Assembly: GCA_016235765.1 (NCBI GenBank) | Contig: JACRIZ010000090.1 | Span: 1 to 45,679, forward strand | Length of the DNA stretch: 45,679 nucleotides | Reading direction: 5' to 3' | Origin: Rhodocyclales bacterium | Lineage (GTDB): Bacteria; Pseudomonadota; Gammaproteobacteria; Burkholderiales; Rhodocyclaceae | Shown here: in pieces, positions 12,995 to 21,571 of the stretch | How positions within the stretch are numbered: the stretch's first letter is position 1 | How the letters are laid out: every line of letters starts with the position of its first letter | Program-made: the position numbers and the translations under genes | The notes under the pieces: model-generated | Database searches by the model: none | What the model was told of the DNA's origin: nothing | What the model saw: only the letters and a program-made list of their open reading frames with translations

Positions 12995-13073
12995 GGCCGG
13001 CACAATGGCATGGACAGATTGCAGTCTCGTGACGCCTCCCAAGGAGGGCTTGCAATTCCCGGGCCGGGCCACG

Positions 13074-13091
13074 GTGTCACGTAGCTGTCAC
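13074..13091 (+). promoter_or_regulatory. Pho box (PhoB-binding site) upstream of pstS
   Basis: GTGTCAC-GTAG-CTGTCAC is a direct repeat of two PhoB half-sites with the canonical 4-base spacer; the second half is a full match to CTGTCAY and the first differs only in its first base. A possible weak -10, TAACGT at 13102-13107, lies 10 bases downstream, the usual geometry where PhoB replaces the -35. The pstS start follows at 13139. The site also lies 80 bases upstream of the divergent glycosyltransferase start. Confidence 0.85.
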
Positions 13092-13138
13092 ATTTGCTTG
13101 CTAACGTAGCGCCACTTTCCCTACCTGCAAGGAGACGC

Positions 13139-14161
13139 ATGATGAAGAAACTGATGAACTGGATGGCCGCGCCGCTGGTCGGTCTTGCCCTGGCCGCCGC
13201 CGCGCCGCTCGCTGCCGCCACCGACATCACCGGCGCGGGCGCCACCTTCCCCTATGCCGTGTACACCAAGTGGGCCGAGGCCTACAAGGCTGCCACGGGC
13301 AGCCAGGTCAATTATCAGGGCATCGGTTCGTCGGGCGGCATCAAGCAGATCAAGGCCAAGACCGTTGATTTCGGTGGTACCGATGCGCCCCTCAAGGTCG
13401 AAGACCTGGATGCCGCGGGCCTGGTCCAGGTGCCCACCGTCATGGGTGGCGTGACCATCGTCGTCAATCTGCCCGGCTTCAAGTCCGGCGACATCAAGCT
13501 GGACGGCGTGACCGCTTCCGACATCTTCCGCGGCGCCATCACCAAGTGGAACGACGCGGCGATTGCCAAGCTGAATCCTGGCGTCAAGCTGCCTGATACG
13601 GCGATTACCGTTTCGCATCGTTCCGATGGCTCGGGTACCACCTACGCTTTCTCCCATTACCTGGCCAAGCAGTCGGAAGCCTTCAAGACCGGCGTCGGCG
13701 CCGGTACCACGGTTAACTGGCCGGCCAATGCGGTGGGCGGCAAGGGCAACCCCGGCGTCGCTGCCAACGTGACCAAGATCGCAGGCGCCATCGGTTATGT
13801 CGACATCGCCGATGCCATGAAGAACAACATGACCTTCGTCGCGCTGAAGAACAAGGCCGGCAACTTCGTGCTGCCGACCCAGCAGACCGTTGCCGATGCC
13901 GCCGCCGGCGCGGACTTCAAGGTCAAGGGCATGGCGCCCGACCTGCTGGACCAAACCCACAAGAACGCCTGGCCGATCACGTCCGCCACGTTCGTTCTGG
14001 CCTACGAGAAGGGAAGCGACGCTGCCAAGCAGAAGGGTGTTGTGGATTTCCTCACGTGGTCCTTGAGCAACGGCCAGAAGATGGCAGCGGAACTCGGCTT
14101 CGTGGCTTTGCCGGCCAACGTCGTGAAGATGGTCGAAGCGGAGATGAAGAGCATCAAGTAA
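13139..14161 (+). CDS. pstS: Phosphate ABC transporter, periplasmic phosphate-binding protein PstS
   Basis: Periplasmic receptor that captures inorganic phosphate and delivers it to PstCAB. A cleavable signal peptide is clear: [15 protein letters not shown], a hydrophobic core, then APLAAA before [15 protein letters not shown]. Phosphate-site loops are present: [36 protein letters not shown] and [16 protein letters not shown]. Length 340 fits. Two adjacent ATGs exist (13139 and 13142); AAGGAG at 13129-13134 is better spaced for the second, so the start could be one codon later. A strong Pho box lies 48 bases upstream of the start. The gene is followed by a hairpin and T-run before pstC, consistent with higher expression of the binding protein than of the permease. 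Confidence 0.97.
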   Translation: MMKKLMNWMAAPLVGLALAAAAPLAAATDITGAGATFPYAVYTKWAEAYKAATGSQVNYQGIGSSGGIKQIKAKTVDFGGTDAPLKVEDLDAAGLVQVPTVMGGVTIVVNLPGFKSGDIKLDGVTASDIFRGAITKWNDAAIAKLNPGVKLPDTAITVSHRSDGSGTTYAFSHYLAKQSEAFKTGVGAGTTVNWPANAVGGKGNPGVAANVTKIAGAIGYVDIADAMKNNMTFVALKNKAGNFVLPTQQTVADAAAGADFKVKGMAPDLLDQTHKNAWPITSATFVLAYEKGSDAAKQKGVVDFLTWSLSNGQKMAAELGFVALPANVVKMVEAEMKSIK

Positions 14162-14182
14162 CGGTGCGCTTTTCGTACGGAC

Positions 14183-14209
14183 GGGGCGCTACGGCGCCCC
14201 GAAGTTTTT
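14183..14209 (+). terminator. Intercistronic hairpin/terminator between pstS and pstC
   Basis: GGGGCGC-TACG-GCGCCCC (14183-14200) is a perfect 7-bp stem with a tetraloop, followed after GAAG by TTTTT. It lies 21 bases after the pstS stop and 64 before pstC. It probably acts as a partial terminator or as a 3' stabiliser that raises pstS mRNA relative to pstCAB. Confidence 0.7.
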
Positions 14210-14273
14210 CTTGCTTGGCGATGGCTTTTCCAACTGCGCTGCCGTACTACCGGTTGGTTCTGGGATAATTCGC

Positions 14274-15284
14274 ATGGATGCGGCAAAGACTATCAATCAG
14301 ATCGCCAGTTTGGTGCCGGACGTGAGCGAGCCGGTGGATATACACGCGGCCCCGACCAAGGCCTTCAGGCGCCAGGACATGATCTTTCACCGGATCACGC
14401 TGCTGTTTGCCCTGCTCGTCCTCGCCGGCTTGTTCGGCATACTGGCGTCGCTGGCTGTAGAAGCGATTCCTGCCATTTTGGAGTTCGGTCCGTCGTTTTT
14501 CTGGAGCAACATCTGGAGTGTTCCCGACGATCGGTTCGGCGCGCGAATCGCCATCTACGGGACGCTGGTAACCTCGGTCATCGCATTGCTCATCGCGGTG
14601 CCGGTCAGTTTCGGCATTGCGCTGTTTCTCACCGAGACCTGCCCCACCTGGTTGAGGCGCCCGCTCGGTACAGCGATCGAACTGCTGGCTGGCGTACCGT
14701 CGATCATCTATGGCATCTGGGGCCTGTTCATCTTCGCGCCGCTCTTCTCCGAATACGTCCAGCCGCAACTGCAAAAGGCTCTCGGCGGCGTACCCCTGCT
14801 GGGTGAATTGTTCTCCGGACCGCCGATCGGTGTCGGCATCCTGGCGGCCGGCATCGTCCTGTCGCTGATGGTGATCCCGTTCGTTGCGTCGGTGATGCGC
14901 GACGTGTTCGAGACCGTGCCACCCGTTCTCAAGGAGTCGGCGTACGGCGTCGGCTGCACGACCTGGGAAGTGGTCTGGAACATCGTGCTGCCCTACACGC
15001 GCGTCGGCGTCATCGGCGGCATCATGCTTGGCCTCGGGCGCGCCCTCGGCGAGACGATGGCGGTGACGTTCGTGATCGGCAACGCCAACCGGATCGCGAC
15101 CAGCCTCTATGCGCCTGGGAACTCGATCGCTTCGGTATTGGCCAACGAGTTCGGGGAGGCGGCACCCGGCTTGCACATTTCGTCGCTGTTTGCCCTTGGT
15201 CTGGCGCTGTTCGTCATCACCTTCGTCGTCCTGGCCGTGTCGCGCTGGTTGATCCGCCGTGGAACGGCCAAGCAGGGTATTTGA
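14274..15284 (+). CDS. pstC: Phosphate ABC transporter permease PstC
   Basis: One of the two inner-membrane permease subunits of the high-affinity phosphate importer. From ATG 14274 ([12 protein letters not shown]) it has 336 residues with a polar N-terminal segment of about 40 residues and then six hydrophobic segments. Family landmarks: [50 protein letters not shown], and the cytoplasmic EAA loop ([21 protein letters not shown]) that contacts PstB. The C-terminal part has [20 protein letters not shown] at 14263-14266 may serve as the ribosome binding site. It follows the hairpin after pstS and its stop lies just before the pstA start, so pstCAB is one translational unit. Confidence 0.96.
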   Translation: MDAAKTINQIASLVPDVSEPVDIHAAPTKAFRRQDMIFHRITLLFALLVLAGLFGILASLAVEAIPAILEFGPSFFWSNIWSVPDDRFGARIAIYGTLVTSVIALLIAVPVSFGIALFLTETCPTWLRRPLGTAIELLAGVPSIIYGIWGLFIFAPLFSEYVQPQLQKALGGVPLLGELFSGPPIGVGILAAGIVLSLMVIPFVASVMRDVFETVPPVLKESAYGVGCTTWEVVWNIVLPYTRVGVIGGIMLGLGRALGETMAVTFVIGNANRIATSLYAPGNSIASVLANEFGEAAPGLHISSLFALGLALFVITFVVLAVSRWLIRRGTAKQGI

Positions 15285-15289
15285 CCGTC

Positions 15290-16132
15290 ATGGATATCTA
15301 CTCCCGCCGCCTGCTCGCCAATCGGATCGGCATCGGACTTTCGATGCTGGCCATGTTCGTGGGCCTGATCGCCTTGCTGTGGATCCTGTTCACCCTTTTC
15401 TCCAAGGGCTTCGCCGCGCTCAGTTGGGATTTCTTCACGCAGGACACGCCTGCACCAGGGACCGCCGGTGGCGGGCTGAGGAACTCGATCATCGGCAGCC
15501 TCATGATCATCGGCGTCACGACCCTGGTGTCGACGCCGATCGGCATCCTGGCCGGGATCTACCTGGCAGAGTTCGGCGAAACGTCGAAATTTGCGTCTGC
15601 CACCCGCTTCGTTACCGACATCATGCTTTCCGCGCCATCCATCGTCATCGGCTTGTTCGTCTATGCCTTGATGGTAGCCACGCTCGGCGGCTTTTCTGGC
15701 TGGGCCGGGTCGGTAGCCCTGTCCCTGATAGCGATTCCGGTCGTGGTCAGGACTACGGAGAACATGTTGCGCCTGGTACCGTCGAGCCTGCGCGAAGCAG
15801 CGTTCGCGGTCGGTGCGCCGCGTTGGCGAGTGTCGATCAACGTCACCCTGCGGGCCGTGAAGGCAGGTGTAGTGACGGGCGTGCTCCTGGCGATCGCCCG
15901 CGTGACCGGCGAGACGGCACCGCTGCTATTTACCGCACTAAACAACCAGTTCTTCAGTACGAACATGTCGCAGCCGATGGGCAACCTGCCCGTGGTCATC
16001 TTCCAGTTCGCGATGAGTCCTTACGACAACTGGATTTCGCTGGCCTGGGGCGGTGCACTGCTGATCGCCTTGCTGGTGTTAACGATCAATGTCGGAGCGC
16101 GCATCATGTTCCGTTCGAAAGGTAACCTGTAA
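15290..16132 (+). CDS. pstA: Phosphate ABC transporter permease PstA
   Basis: Second permease subunit of the phosphate importer. From ATG 15290 it has 280 residues (MDIYSRRLLANRIGIGLSML); a TTG at 15281, overlapping the pstC stop, would add three residues and cannot be excluded. Six hydrophobic segments are visible. Landmarks are WDFFTQDTPAPGTAGGGLRN, NSIIGSLMIIG, GIYLAEFGETSKFA, LSAPSIVIGLFVYAL, the EAA loop LREAAFAVGAPRWRVSINVT, and RVTGETAPLLFTALNNQFF. It directly abuts pstB (stop TAA at 16130-16132, next base is the pstB ATG). PstA and PstC form the heterodimeric channel in the inner membrane. Confidence 0.96.
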   Translation: MDIYSRRLLANRIGIGLSMLAMFVGLIALLWILFTLFSKGFAALSWDFFTQDTPAPGTAGGGLRNSIIGSLMIIGVTTLVSTPIGILAGIYLAEFGETSKFASATRFVTDIMLSAPSIVIGLFVYALMVATLGGFSGWAGSVALSLIAIPVVVRTTENMLRLVPSSLREAAFAVGAPRWRVSINVTLRAVKAGVVTGVLLAIARVTGETAPLLFTALNNQFFSTNMSQPMGNLPVVIFQFAMSPYDNWISLAWGGALLIALLVLTINVGARIMFRSKGNL

Positions 16133-16930
16133 ATGACGGAGACTTCCTTGTCCAACCAGGATGTACAACCTGCCGAGGAGGTCGCGCTCAAGGTCAGGAA
16201 CCTGGATTTCTACTACGGCAACTTCAAGGGCCTCAACAACGTCAGCCTTGATATCGCACGCCACCGTGTCACGGCCTTCATCGGCCCGTCGGGCTGTGGC
16301 AAGTCGACACTGCTGCGCACGTTCAACCGCATGTACGACCTGTATCCGGGGCAACGCGCGGTAGGGGAAATCCTGTTCAACGGGAGGAACCTGCTCGACC
16401 GGAAGCAGGACGTGAATCTTGTCAGAGCGAAGATCGGCATGGTGTTTCAGAAGCCGACACCATTTCCGATGACGATCTACGAAAACATCGCCTTCGGCAT
16501 CCGCTTGTACGAGAGGCTGTCAACTTCCGAAATGAACGATCGGGTGGAGTGGGCGCTGCGCAAGGCCGCCCTCTGGGACGAGGTCAAGAGCAAGCTGCAG
16601 CAGAGCGGCCTGTCGCTGTCGGGCGGCCAGCAGCAACGCTTGTGCATAGCCCGTGCCGTGGCGGTTCGGCCGGAGATCGTCCTGCTCGACGAACCGACTT
16701 CGGCGCTGGATCCGATCTCGACGGCGAAAATCGAGGAACTCGTGGACGAGTTGAAGTCCGAGTACACGATCGCCATTGTGACGCACAACATGCAGCAGGC
16801 GGCACGGATCTCCGACTATACGGCGTTCATGTACCTGGGCGACCTGGTCGAGTTCGGGGTGACCGACCAGTTGTTCATCAAGCCGCAGAAGAAGCAGACC
16901 GAGGACTACATAACGGGACGATTCGGCTGA
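16133..16930 (+). CDS. pstB: Phosphate ABC transporter ATP-binding protein PstB
   Basis: ATPase that drives phosphate import through PstCA at the cytoplasmic face of the membrane. The 265 residues contain Walker [10 protein letters not shown] (about 51-59), the Q-loop [12 protein letters not shown], the ABC signature [14 protein letters not shown], Walker [13 protein letters not shown] and the switch histidine in [15 protein letters not shown]. The C-terminus ([11 protein letters not shown]) is typical of PstB. A 17-residue polar N-terminal extension precedes the first strand. There is no phoU after it: the next gene is tpiA, read from its own promoter, so the negative regulator of the Pho system must lie elsewhere or be absent. 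Confidence 0.97.
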   Translation: MTETSLSNQDVQPAEEVALKVRNLDFYYGNFKGLNNVSLDIARHRVTAFIGPSGCGKSTLLRTFNRMYDLYPGQRAVGEILFNGRNLLDRKQDVNLVRAKIGMVFQKPTPFPMTIYENIAFGIRLYERLSTSEMNDRVEWALRKAALWDEVKSKLQQSGLSLSGGQQQRLCIARAVAVRPEIVLLDEPTSALDPISTAKIEELVDELKSEYTIAIVTHNMQQAARISDYTAFMYLGDLVEFGVTDQLFIKPQKKQTEDYITGRFG

Positions 16931-16943
16931 TCAACGGCTTTGA

Positions 16944-16972
16944 TTGCCGGCGGCCGGGGCAGCCGCTATAAT
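16944..16972 (+). promoter_or_regulatory. Sigma-70 promoter for tpiA-secG
   Basis: TTGCCG (16944-16949) and a perfect TATAAT (16967-16972) are separated by 17 bases. Transcription would begin near 16980, about 30 bases before the tpiA start at 17010, in the 79-base gap after pstB. Confidence 0.8.
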
Positions 16973-17009
16973 GCGCGGCTAACTGAGAACAGCGATCGAG
17001 AAAAGAACG

Positions 17010-17759
17010 ATGTCCCGCCCCAAGTTCGTCGCCGGCAATTGGAAGATGCACGGCAGCCTGCCGGCCAACCTTTCCCTCCTGTCCGCCGTCAAGGCCAAGG
17101 CCGCCGGCCTCAAGGCGCAGATCGCGGTTTGCGTGCCCTATCCCTACCTGGCACAGGCCCAGTCGGTTCTGGCTGGCAGCAATGTGGCCTGGGGCGCCCA
17201 GGATCTTTCCGAGCACGCCCAAGGCGCCTATACCGGCGAAGTCAGCGGCTCGATGTTGCACGACTTCGGCTGTCGCTATGTCATCATCGGCCACTCGGAG
17301 CGCCGCTCCTACTACGGGGATACCGATGCCGTGGTGGCCGCGAAGTATGCCGCCGCACTGAAGGCCGGCTTGACGCCTATCCTTTGTGTCGGCGAGACGC
17401 TCGCCGAGCGCGAAGCGGACATCACCGCCCAGGTCGTGACCCGCCAGTTGGATGCCGTCATTGCCGCCTCCGGCGTGGAGTCGCTGGCCAAGGCGGTCGT
17501 TGCCTATGAACCGGTCTGGGCTATCGGTACCGGCAAGACGGCCACGCCCGCCCAGGCGCAGGACGTCCATGCCCTGATTCGCGCACGGGTTGCGGCCGCC
17601 GGTCGGGAGGTTGCCGCCGGACTGCAGATTCTCTATGGCGGCAGTGTGAAGCCTGGCAACGCCAAGGAGCTGTTCGGCCAGCCGGATATCGACGGGGGCT
17701 TGATCGGCGGGGCTTCCCTGGTGGCTGACGACTTTATCGGCATTTGCGCTGCCGGCTGA
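17010..17759 (+). CDS. tpiA: Triosephosphate isomerase
   Basis: Interconverts dihydroxyacetone phosphate and glyceraldehyde-3-phosphate in glycolysis, gluconeogenesis and the Calvin cycle. The 249-residue TIM barrel has all catalytic residues: the lysine in GNWKMHG (Lys12), the histidine in [12 protein letters not shown], and the glutamate in [19 protein letters not shown], whose last part is the flexible loop 6. The phosphate-binding loops [10 protein letters not shown] and GGLIGGASL are intact. It follows pstB but has its own promoter. The tpiA-secG-tRNA-nuo order is a common betaproteobacterial arrangement. Confidence 0.98.
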   Translation: MSRPKFVAGNWKMHGSLPANLSLLSAVKAKAAGLKAQIAVCVPYPYLAQAQSVLAGSNVAWGAQDLSEHAQGAYTGEVSGSMLHDFGCRYVIIGHSERRSYYGDTDAVVAAKYAAALKAGLTPILCVGETLAEREADITAQVVTRQLDAVIAASGVESLAKAVVAYEPVWAIGTGKTATPAQAQDVHALIRARVAAAGREVAAGLQILYGGSVKPGNAKELFGQPDIDGGLIGGASLVADDFIGICAAG

Positions 17760-17778
17760 CAGATCAAGGATATTTCGT

Positions 17779-18132
17779 ATGGAAATGCTGTTTCCCCTGC
17801 TGCTGACCATCCACATCCTGGTCGGTTTGTCCGTCATCGGTCTGGTTTTGATCCAGCACGGCAAGGGTGCCGACATGGGCGCAGCCTTCGGCAGCGGTGC
17901 CTCCGGCAGCCTCTTCGGCGCCTCCGGCTCGGCCAACTTTCTCTCCCGAATGACGGCCATTCTTGCTGCCGTATTCTTCCTGACCAGTTTGGGCTTGACC
18001 TACATGGCGAGTTCGAAGCCGAAAGCACCCGATAGTGTCATGGATGCGGTGAAGACCCAGCCGGCGATGCCGGCCGCACCGGTCGAAACACCGTCGGTTC
18101 CGGATTCAAAAGCAAAGGATATCCCTAAATAA
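17779..18132 (+). CDS. secG: Preprotein translocase subunit SecG
   Basis: Small auxiliary subunit of the SecYEG protein-conducting channel in the inner membrane. Two transmembrane segments are visible, at about residues 3-24 (LLTIHILVGLSVIGLVLIQ) and 53-74, separated by the conserved Gly/Ser-rich loop HGKGADMGAAFGSGASGSLF. A Pro/Ala/Val-rich tail of about 35 residues follows, ending in KDIPK; such tails vary among homologues. AAGGA lies 8 bases before ATG 17779. It is 19 bases after tpiA and probably co-transcribed with it. The region just downstream turns AT-rich and carries the tRNA promoter. Confidence 0.95.
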   Translation: MEMLFPLLLTIHILVGLSVIGLVLIQHGKGADMGAAFGSGASGSLFGASGSANFLSRMTAILAAVFFLTSLGLTYMASSKPKAPDSVMDAVKTQPAMPAAPVETPSVPDSKAKDIPK

Positions 18133-18138
18133 ATTAGT

Positions 18139-18167
18139 TATTTTATTGGGCGCATAAGTGGTATTAT
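18139..18167 (+). promoter_or_regulatory. Probable promoter for tRNA-Leu and the nuo operon
   Basis: TATTAT at 18162-18167 (five of six to -10 consensus) is followed by a GC-rich discriminator, GGCGCCCG, typical of stringently controlled stable-RNA promoters. The -35 at 17-base spacing, TTATTT (18139-18144), is poor, so the -10 and discriminator carry the call. It lies in an AT-rich gap after secG. Confidence 0.5.
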
Positions 18168-18180
18168 GGCGCCCGATTGC

Positions 18181-18208
18181 CCTAGCGTGCGGGAATCGGC
18201 ACGTTAGG
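18181..18208 (+). repeat. Inverted repeat in the tRNA-Leu 5' leader
   Basis: CCTAGCGTGC (18181-18190) and GCACGTTAGG (18199-18208) form a 10-bp stem with one G-T pair around an 8-base loop. No T-run follows, so it is not an intrinsic terminator. It lies 11 bases before the mature tRNA and may be a processing or folding element in the precursor. Confidence 0.55.
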
Positions 18209-18219
18209 TGCAGGTTGCG

Positions 18220-18304
18220 GCCGACGTGGTGAAATTGGTAGACACGCTATCTTGAGGGGGTAGTGGCGAAAGCCGTGCGAGTTCGAGTCTCGCCGTCGGC
18301 ACCA
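18220..18304 (+). tRNA. tRNA-Leu (anticodon GAG)
   Basis: An 85-base class II tRNA. The acceptor stem GCCGACG (18220-18226) pairs with CGTCGGC, and the encoded ACCA ends at 18304. The D-loop region contains AATTGGTAGACACG. The anticodon stem CTATC/GGTAG (one T-G pair) encloses TTGAGGG, placing GAG at 18254-18256, which reads CUC and CUU. A long variable arm (TGGCGAAAGCC) and a T-loop (GTTCGAGTC) follow, as expected for tRNA-Leu. It is the first element of the transcript that continues into nuoA, 59 bases downstream. Confidence 0.96.
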
Positions 18305-18363
18305 AGAATTCCGTGAGGTAACCGGCATGATCGGTTGCCCAACAGCGAGGAGACAGAGCGAAA

Positions 18364-18738
18364 GTGTTGGATAACTACTTTCCGGTGTTGGTGTTCGCGG
18401 TCGTTGGCATAGCCTTCGGCTTTGCCCCCATTCTCCTTGGCTGGCTGGTGGCGCCCAATCGCCCGGACAGCGAAAAGCTCTCCGCCTTCGAATGCGGCTT
18501 CGAGCCCTTCGAAGATGCGCGCATGAAGTTCGACGTGCGCTATTACCTGATTGCCATCCTCTTCATCCTCTTCGACCTGGAAATCGCCTTCCTCTTCCCG
18601 TGGGCGACGATCTTCAAGGAAATCGTCGCGACGCCCGAGGTGAAGATGTTCGGTTTCATCGAAATGCTGGTCTTCATTGCCATCCTGGTGGTTGGCTACG
18701 TCTACGCCTGGGTCAAGGGCGCCCTGGATTGGGAGTGA
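18364..18738 (+). CDS. nuoA: NADH-quinone oxidoreductase subunit A
   Basis: Membrane subunit of complex I at the junction of the peripheral and membrane arms. The 124 residues have three transmembrane segments (about 7-27, 62-82 and 96-116). The conserved loop [19 protein letters not shown] carries the cysteine that becomes accessible in the deactive state of the mitochondrial ND3 homologue. Acidic residues in [11 protein letters not shown] belong to the quinone-linked proton pathway. The start is GTG at 18364; AGGAG at 18348-18352 is 11 bases upstream. First protein gene of a complete nuoA-N operon, it lies 59 bases after the tRNA-Leu gene. Confidence 0.96.
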   Translation: MLDNYFPVLVFAVVGIAFGFAPILLGWLVAPNRPDSEKLSAFECGFEPFEDARMKFDVRYYLIAILFILFDLEIAFLFPWATIFKEIVATPEVKMFGFIEMLVFIAILVVGYVYAWVKGALDWE

Positions 18739-18745
18739 CTCGACA

Positions 18746-19222
18746 GTGAGCATCGAAGGCGTCATGCAGGAAGGCTTCCTCACCACCACCTTGGACAAGG
18801 TGTTCAACTGGACGCGCACGGGTTCGATGTGGCCGATGACCTTCGGCCTGGCCTGCTGCGCGGTTGAGATGATCCACGCCGGCGTATCCCGCTACGACCT
18901 GGATCGCTTCGGCATCGTCTTCCGGGCGAGTCCGCGCCAGTCCGACGTGATGATCGTCGCCGGCACGCTGACCAACAAGATGGCGCCCGCGCTGCGCAAG
19001 GTTTACGACCAGATGGCCGAACCGCGCTGGGTGATTTCGATGGGCTCGTGCGCCAACGGCGGCGGCTACTACCACTACTCGTACTCCGTGGTGCGCGGCT
19101 GCGACCGGATCGTGCCGGTCGACGTCTATGTGCCGGGCTGCCCGCCGACCGCCGAGGCACTTCTGTACGGCCTCATCCAGTTGCAGAACAAGATCAAACG
19201 TACCTACACCATCGCCCGCTGA
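18746..19222 (+). CDS. nuoB: NADH-quinone oxidoreductase subunit B
   Basis: Peripheral-arm subunit that holds iron-sulfur cluster N2, the electron donor to quinone. Start GTG at 18746 ([14 protein letters not shown]) gives 158 residues, the usual betaproteobacterial length; GGGAG lies 10 bases upstream. Cluster ligands are all present: the adjacent Cys37-Cys38 (GLACCAVEM), Cys102 ([11 protein letters not shown]) and Cys132 ([10 protein letters not shown]). No N-terminal membrane helix is seen. It lies 7 bases after nuoA. Confidence 0.97.
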   Translation: MSIEGVMQEGFLTTTLDKVFNWTRTGSMWPMTFGLACCAVEMIHAGVSRYDLDRFGIVFRASPRQSDVMIVAGTLTNKMAPALRKVYDQMAEPRWVISMGSCANGGGYYHYSYSVVRGCDRIVPVDVYVPGCPPTAEALLYGLIQLQNKIKRTYTIAR

Positions 19223-19240
19223 TCCGGATTCCACTCGAAC

Positions 19241-19846
19241 ATGAGCGCCAAGCTGGAACGACTTTGTCAGAAACTAAGGGAAGTGTTCGGCGATCGCATC
19301 GGCGAGCCGGCCATCAGTTACGGTGAAGTAACGGTGATGGTGCTGGCCGCCAACTACCGCGATGTCGCAGTGACGCTGCGCGATCACCCGGAACTCAGGT
19401 TCGAGCAGTTGACCGACCTTTCCGGCATCGACTACTCGACTGCCGCCGGCCGGGCAGGGGGGCCGCGTTTTGCCGCCGTCAGCCACCTGCTGTCGGTCAC
19501 CCACAACTGGCGCCTGCGCCTGCGGGTGTACGCGACCGACGACGCCTCGCCGACGCTGCCGACCATGACCGGCGTCTGGCGCGGCGCCAACTGGTACGAA
19601 CGTGAAGCCTACGACATGTACGGCATCGTTTTCGAAGGCCATCCGGACCTGCGCCGCATCCTGACCGACTACGGCTTTGTCGGCCACCCGTTCCGCAAGG
19701 ACTTCCCGATCTCGGGGTACGTTGAAATGCGCTATGACCCCGAGCAGCAGCGCGTGGTCTACCAGCCGGTCACCATCGAGCCGCGCGAGGTCACGCCGCG
19801 CATCGTGCGCGAAGCCCACTACGGAAAGGCGGGCGGCCGTGGCTGA
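19241..19846 (+). CDS. nuoC: NADH-quinone oxidoreductase subunit C
   Basis: Peripheral-arm subunit without a redox centre; it contacts NuoD and NuoB near the quinone site. The 201 residues contain the 30-kDa subunit signature [31 protein letters not shown] in pieces: [12 protein letters not shown] and HPDLRRIL, followed by [19 protein letters not shown]. The protein is separate from NuoD, unlike the fused NuoCD of enterobacteria. Start ATG 19241; the 3' end overlaps the nuoD start by 8 bases, implying translational coupling. Confidence 0.96.
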   Translation: MSAKLERLCQKLREVFGDRIGEPAISYGEVTVMVLAANYRDVAVTLRDHPELRFEQLTDLSGIDYSTAAGRAGGPRFAAVSHLLSVTHNWRLRLRVYATDDASPTLPTMTGVWRGANWYEREAYDMYGIVFEGHPDLRRILTDYGFVGHPFRKDFPISGYVEMRYDPEQQRVVYQPVTIEPREVTPRIVREAHYGKAGGRG

Positions 19847-21092
19847 GATCAAGAACTACCACCTGAACTTCGGCCCGCAGCATCCCGCTGCGCACGGCGT
19901 CCTGCGCCTGGTTCTGGAACTCGACGGCGAAGTGGTCGCCCATGCCGACCCGCACATCGGCCTCCTGCACCGCGGTACCGAGAAGCTCGCCGAGACGCGC
20001 ACGTGGCTGCAGACGCTGCCCTATCTGGATCGCCTCGACTACGTGTCGATGATGTGCAACGAGCACGCCTACTGCCTGGCGGTCGAGAAGCTGCTCGGCG
20101 TCCAGGTGCCCATCCGCGCCCAGTACATCCGGGTGATGATGGACGAAATCACCCGCATCCTCAACCACCTGCTGAACATCGGCACCCATGCGCTCGATAT
20201 CGGCGCCATGACCATGGTGCTCTACACGTTCCGCGAACGCGAGGACCTGATGGACGTGTACGAGGCGGTCTCGGGCGCGCGCCTGCATGCGGCCTACTAC
20301 CGGCCGGGCGGCGTCTATCGCGACCTGCCGGAGCAGATGCCGCAGTACCGGGTCAATCGCTTCAAGAACGATGCGACGGTCAAGCGCCTCAACGCCGCGC
20401 GCGAAGGCTCGGTGCTCGATTTCATCGAGGACTTCACCAACCGCTTCCCGGCCTACGTCGCGGAGTACCACACGCTGCTGACCGACAACCGCATCTGGAA
20501 GCAGCGCACCGTCGGCGTCGGCGTCGTTTCGCCCGAGGACGCGCTGCAGTTGAGTTTCAGCGGCCCGATGCTGCGTGGTTCCGGTATTGCCTGGGACGTA
20601 CGCAAGAAGCAGCCCTATGAAGTTTACGATCGCATGGATTTCGATATCCCGATCGGCACCAACGGCGATTGCTACGACCGGTACCTGGTGCGCATGGAGG
20701 AGTTCCTCCAGTCGAACCGGATCATCAAGCAGTGCGTCGAGTGGCTGCGCAAGAACCCCGGTCCGGTCATCACCGACGACCACAAGGTGGCGCCCCCGTC
20801 GCGCGAGGCGATGAAGGGCAACATGGAGGAACTGATCCACCACTTCAAGCTGTTCACGGAGGGCATGCACGTGCCGCCCGGCGAGGTCTATGCCGGCATC
20901 GAGCATCCCAAGGGCGAGTTCGGGGTCTGGGCGGTCTCCGACGGCGCCAACAAGCCCTACCGGATCAAGTTGCGCTCGCCGGGCTTCGCCCATTTGGCGG
21001 CACTGAATGAAATGTCCAAGGGCCACATGATCGCCGACGTGACGGCCATCATCGGCACCATCGACCTCGTCCTTGGCGATACGGATAGATAA
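19839..21092 (+). CDS. nuoD: NADH-quinone oxidoreductase subunit D
   Basis: The 49-kDa-type subunit that, with NuoB, forms the ubiquinone-binding cavity. Start GTG at 19839 ([20 protein letters not shown]) gives 417 residues, the standard length, and overlaps nuoC by 8 bases. Landmarks are the quinone-site loop [14 protein letters not shown] with its conserved histidines, [28 protein letters not shown] and the conserved end DLVLGDTDR. Residues equivalent to the hydrogenase active-site cysteines are absent, as in all complex I. It is followed by nuoE after 4 bases. Confidence 0.97.
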   Translation: MAEIKNYHLNFGPQHPAAHGVLRLVLELDGEVVAHADPHIGLLHRGTEKLAETRTWLQTLPYLDRLDYVSMMCNEHAYCLAVEKLLGVQVPIRAQYIRVMMDEITRILNHLLNIGTHALDIGAMTMVLYTFREREDLMDVYEAVSGARLHAAYYRPGGVYRDLPEQMPQYRVNRFKNDATVKRLNAAREGSVLDFIEDFTNRFPAYVAEYHTLLTDNRIWKQRTVGVGVVSPEDALQLSFSGPMLRGSGIAWDVRKKQPYEVYDRMDFDIPIGTNGDCYDRYLVRMEEFLQSNRIIKQCVEWLRKNPGPVITDDHKVAPPSREAMKGNMEELIHHFKLFTEGMHVPPGEVYAGIEHPKGEFGVWAVSDGANKPYRIKLRSPGFAHLAALNEMSKGHMIADVTAIIGTIDLVLGDTDR

Positions 21093-21096
21093 GAAG

Positions 21097-21570
21097 ATGC
21101 TGAGCCAGGAATCTCTGAAGCGAATTGACGGCGAAGTCGCCAAGTACCCGGCGGGCCAGCAGCAGTCGGCCGTGATGGCGGCATTGCGCATCGCCCAGGA
21201 AGAGAAGGGCTGGCTGGCCGGCGAGACCATCGAGTTCGTCGCCGGCTATCTCGGCATGCCGGCGATTGCCGCCTACGAGGTGGCGAGCTTCTACAACATG
21301 TACGACCTGCAGCCGGTCGGCAAGTACAAGCTGACCGTGTGCACCAACCTGCCGTGCGCCTTGTCGGGCGGCGTCCATGCCGCGGACTATCTCAAGCAGA
21401 AGCTGGGCATCGAATTCAACGAGACGACGCCCGACGGCAAGTTCACCCTGAAGGAGGGCGAATGCATGGGCGCCTGCGGCGACGCACCCGTGATGCTGGT
21501 CAACAACGTCCGGATGAAGAGCTTCATGACGCCGGACGAGATCGAAAAATTGCTGGCGGAGTGCAAATAA
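21097..21570 (+). CDS. nuoE: NADH-quinone oxidoreductase subunit E
   Basis: Thioredoxin-like 24-kDa-type subunit of the NADH dehydrogenase module, carrying the off-path [2Fe-2S] cluster N1a. From ATG 21097 ([18 protein letters not shown]) it has 157 residues; an upstream in-frame TTG inside nuoD would add eight residues without conservation. Cluster ligands are Cys82 and Cys87 ([12 protein letters not shown]) and Cys123 and Cys127 ([11 protein letters not shown]). It works with NuoF and NuoG to take electrons from NADH. One base separates its stop from nuoF. Confidence 0.97.
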   Translation: MLSQESLKRIDGEVAKYPAGQQQSAVMAALRIAQEEKGWLAGETIEFVAGYLGMPAIAAYEVASFYNMYDLQPVGKYKLTVCTNLPCALSGGVHAADYLKQKLGIEFNETTPDGKFTLKEGECMGACGDAPVMLVNNVRMKSFMTPDEIEKLLAECK

Positions 21571-21571
21571 C

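Noticed and set aside
13018..13035. GCGTCAC-GAGA-CTGCAAT on the minus strand before the first glycosyltransferase, resembling a Pho box.
   Set aside because: Each half matches only five of seven positions and the site is too close to the start codon for a normal PhoB promoter; the strong box at 13074 explains the region better.
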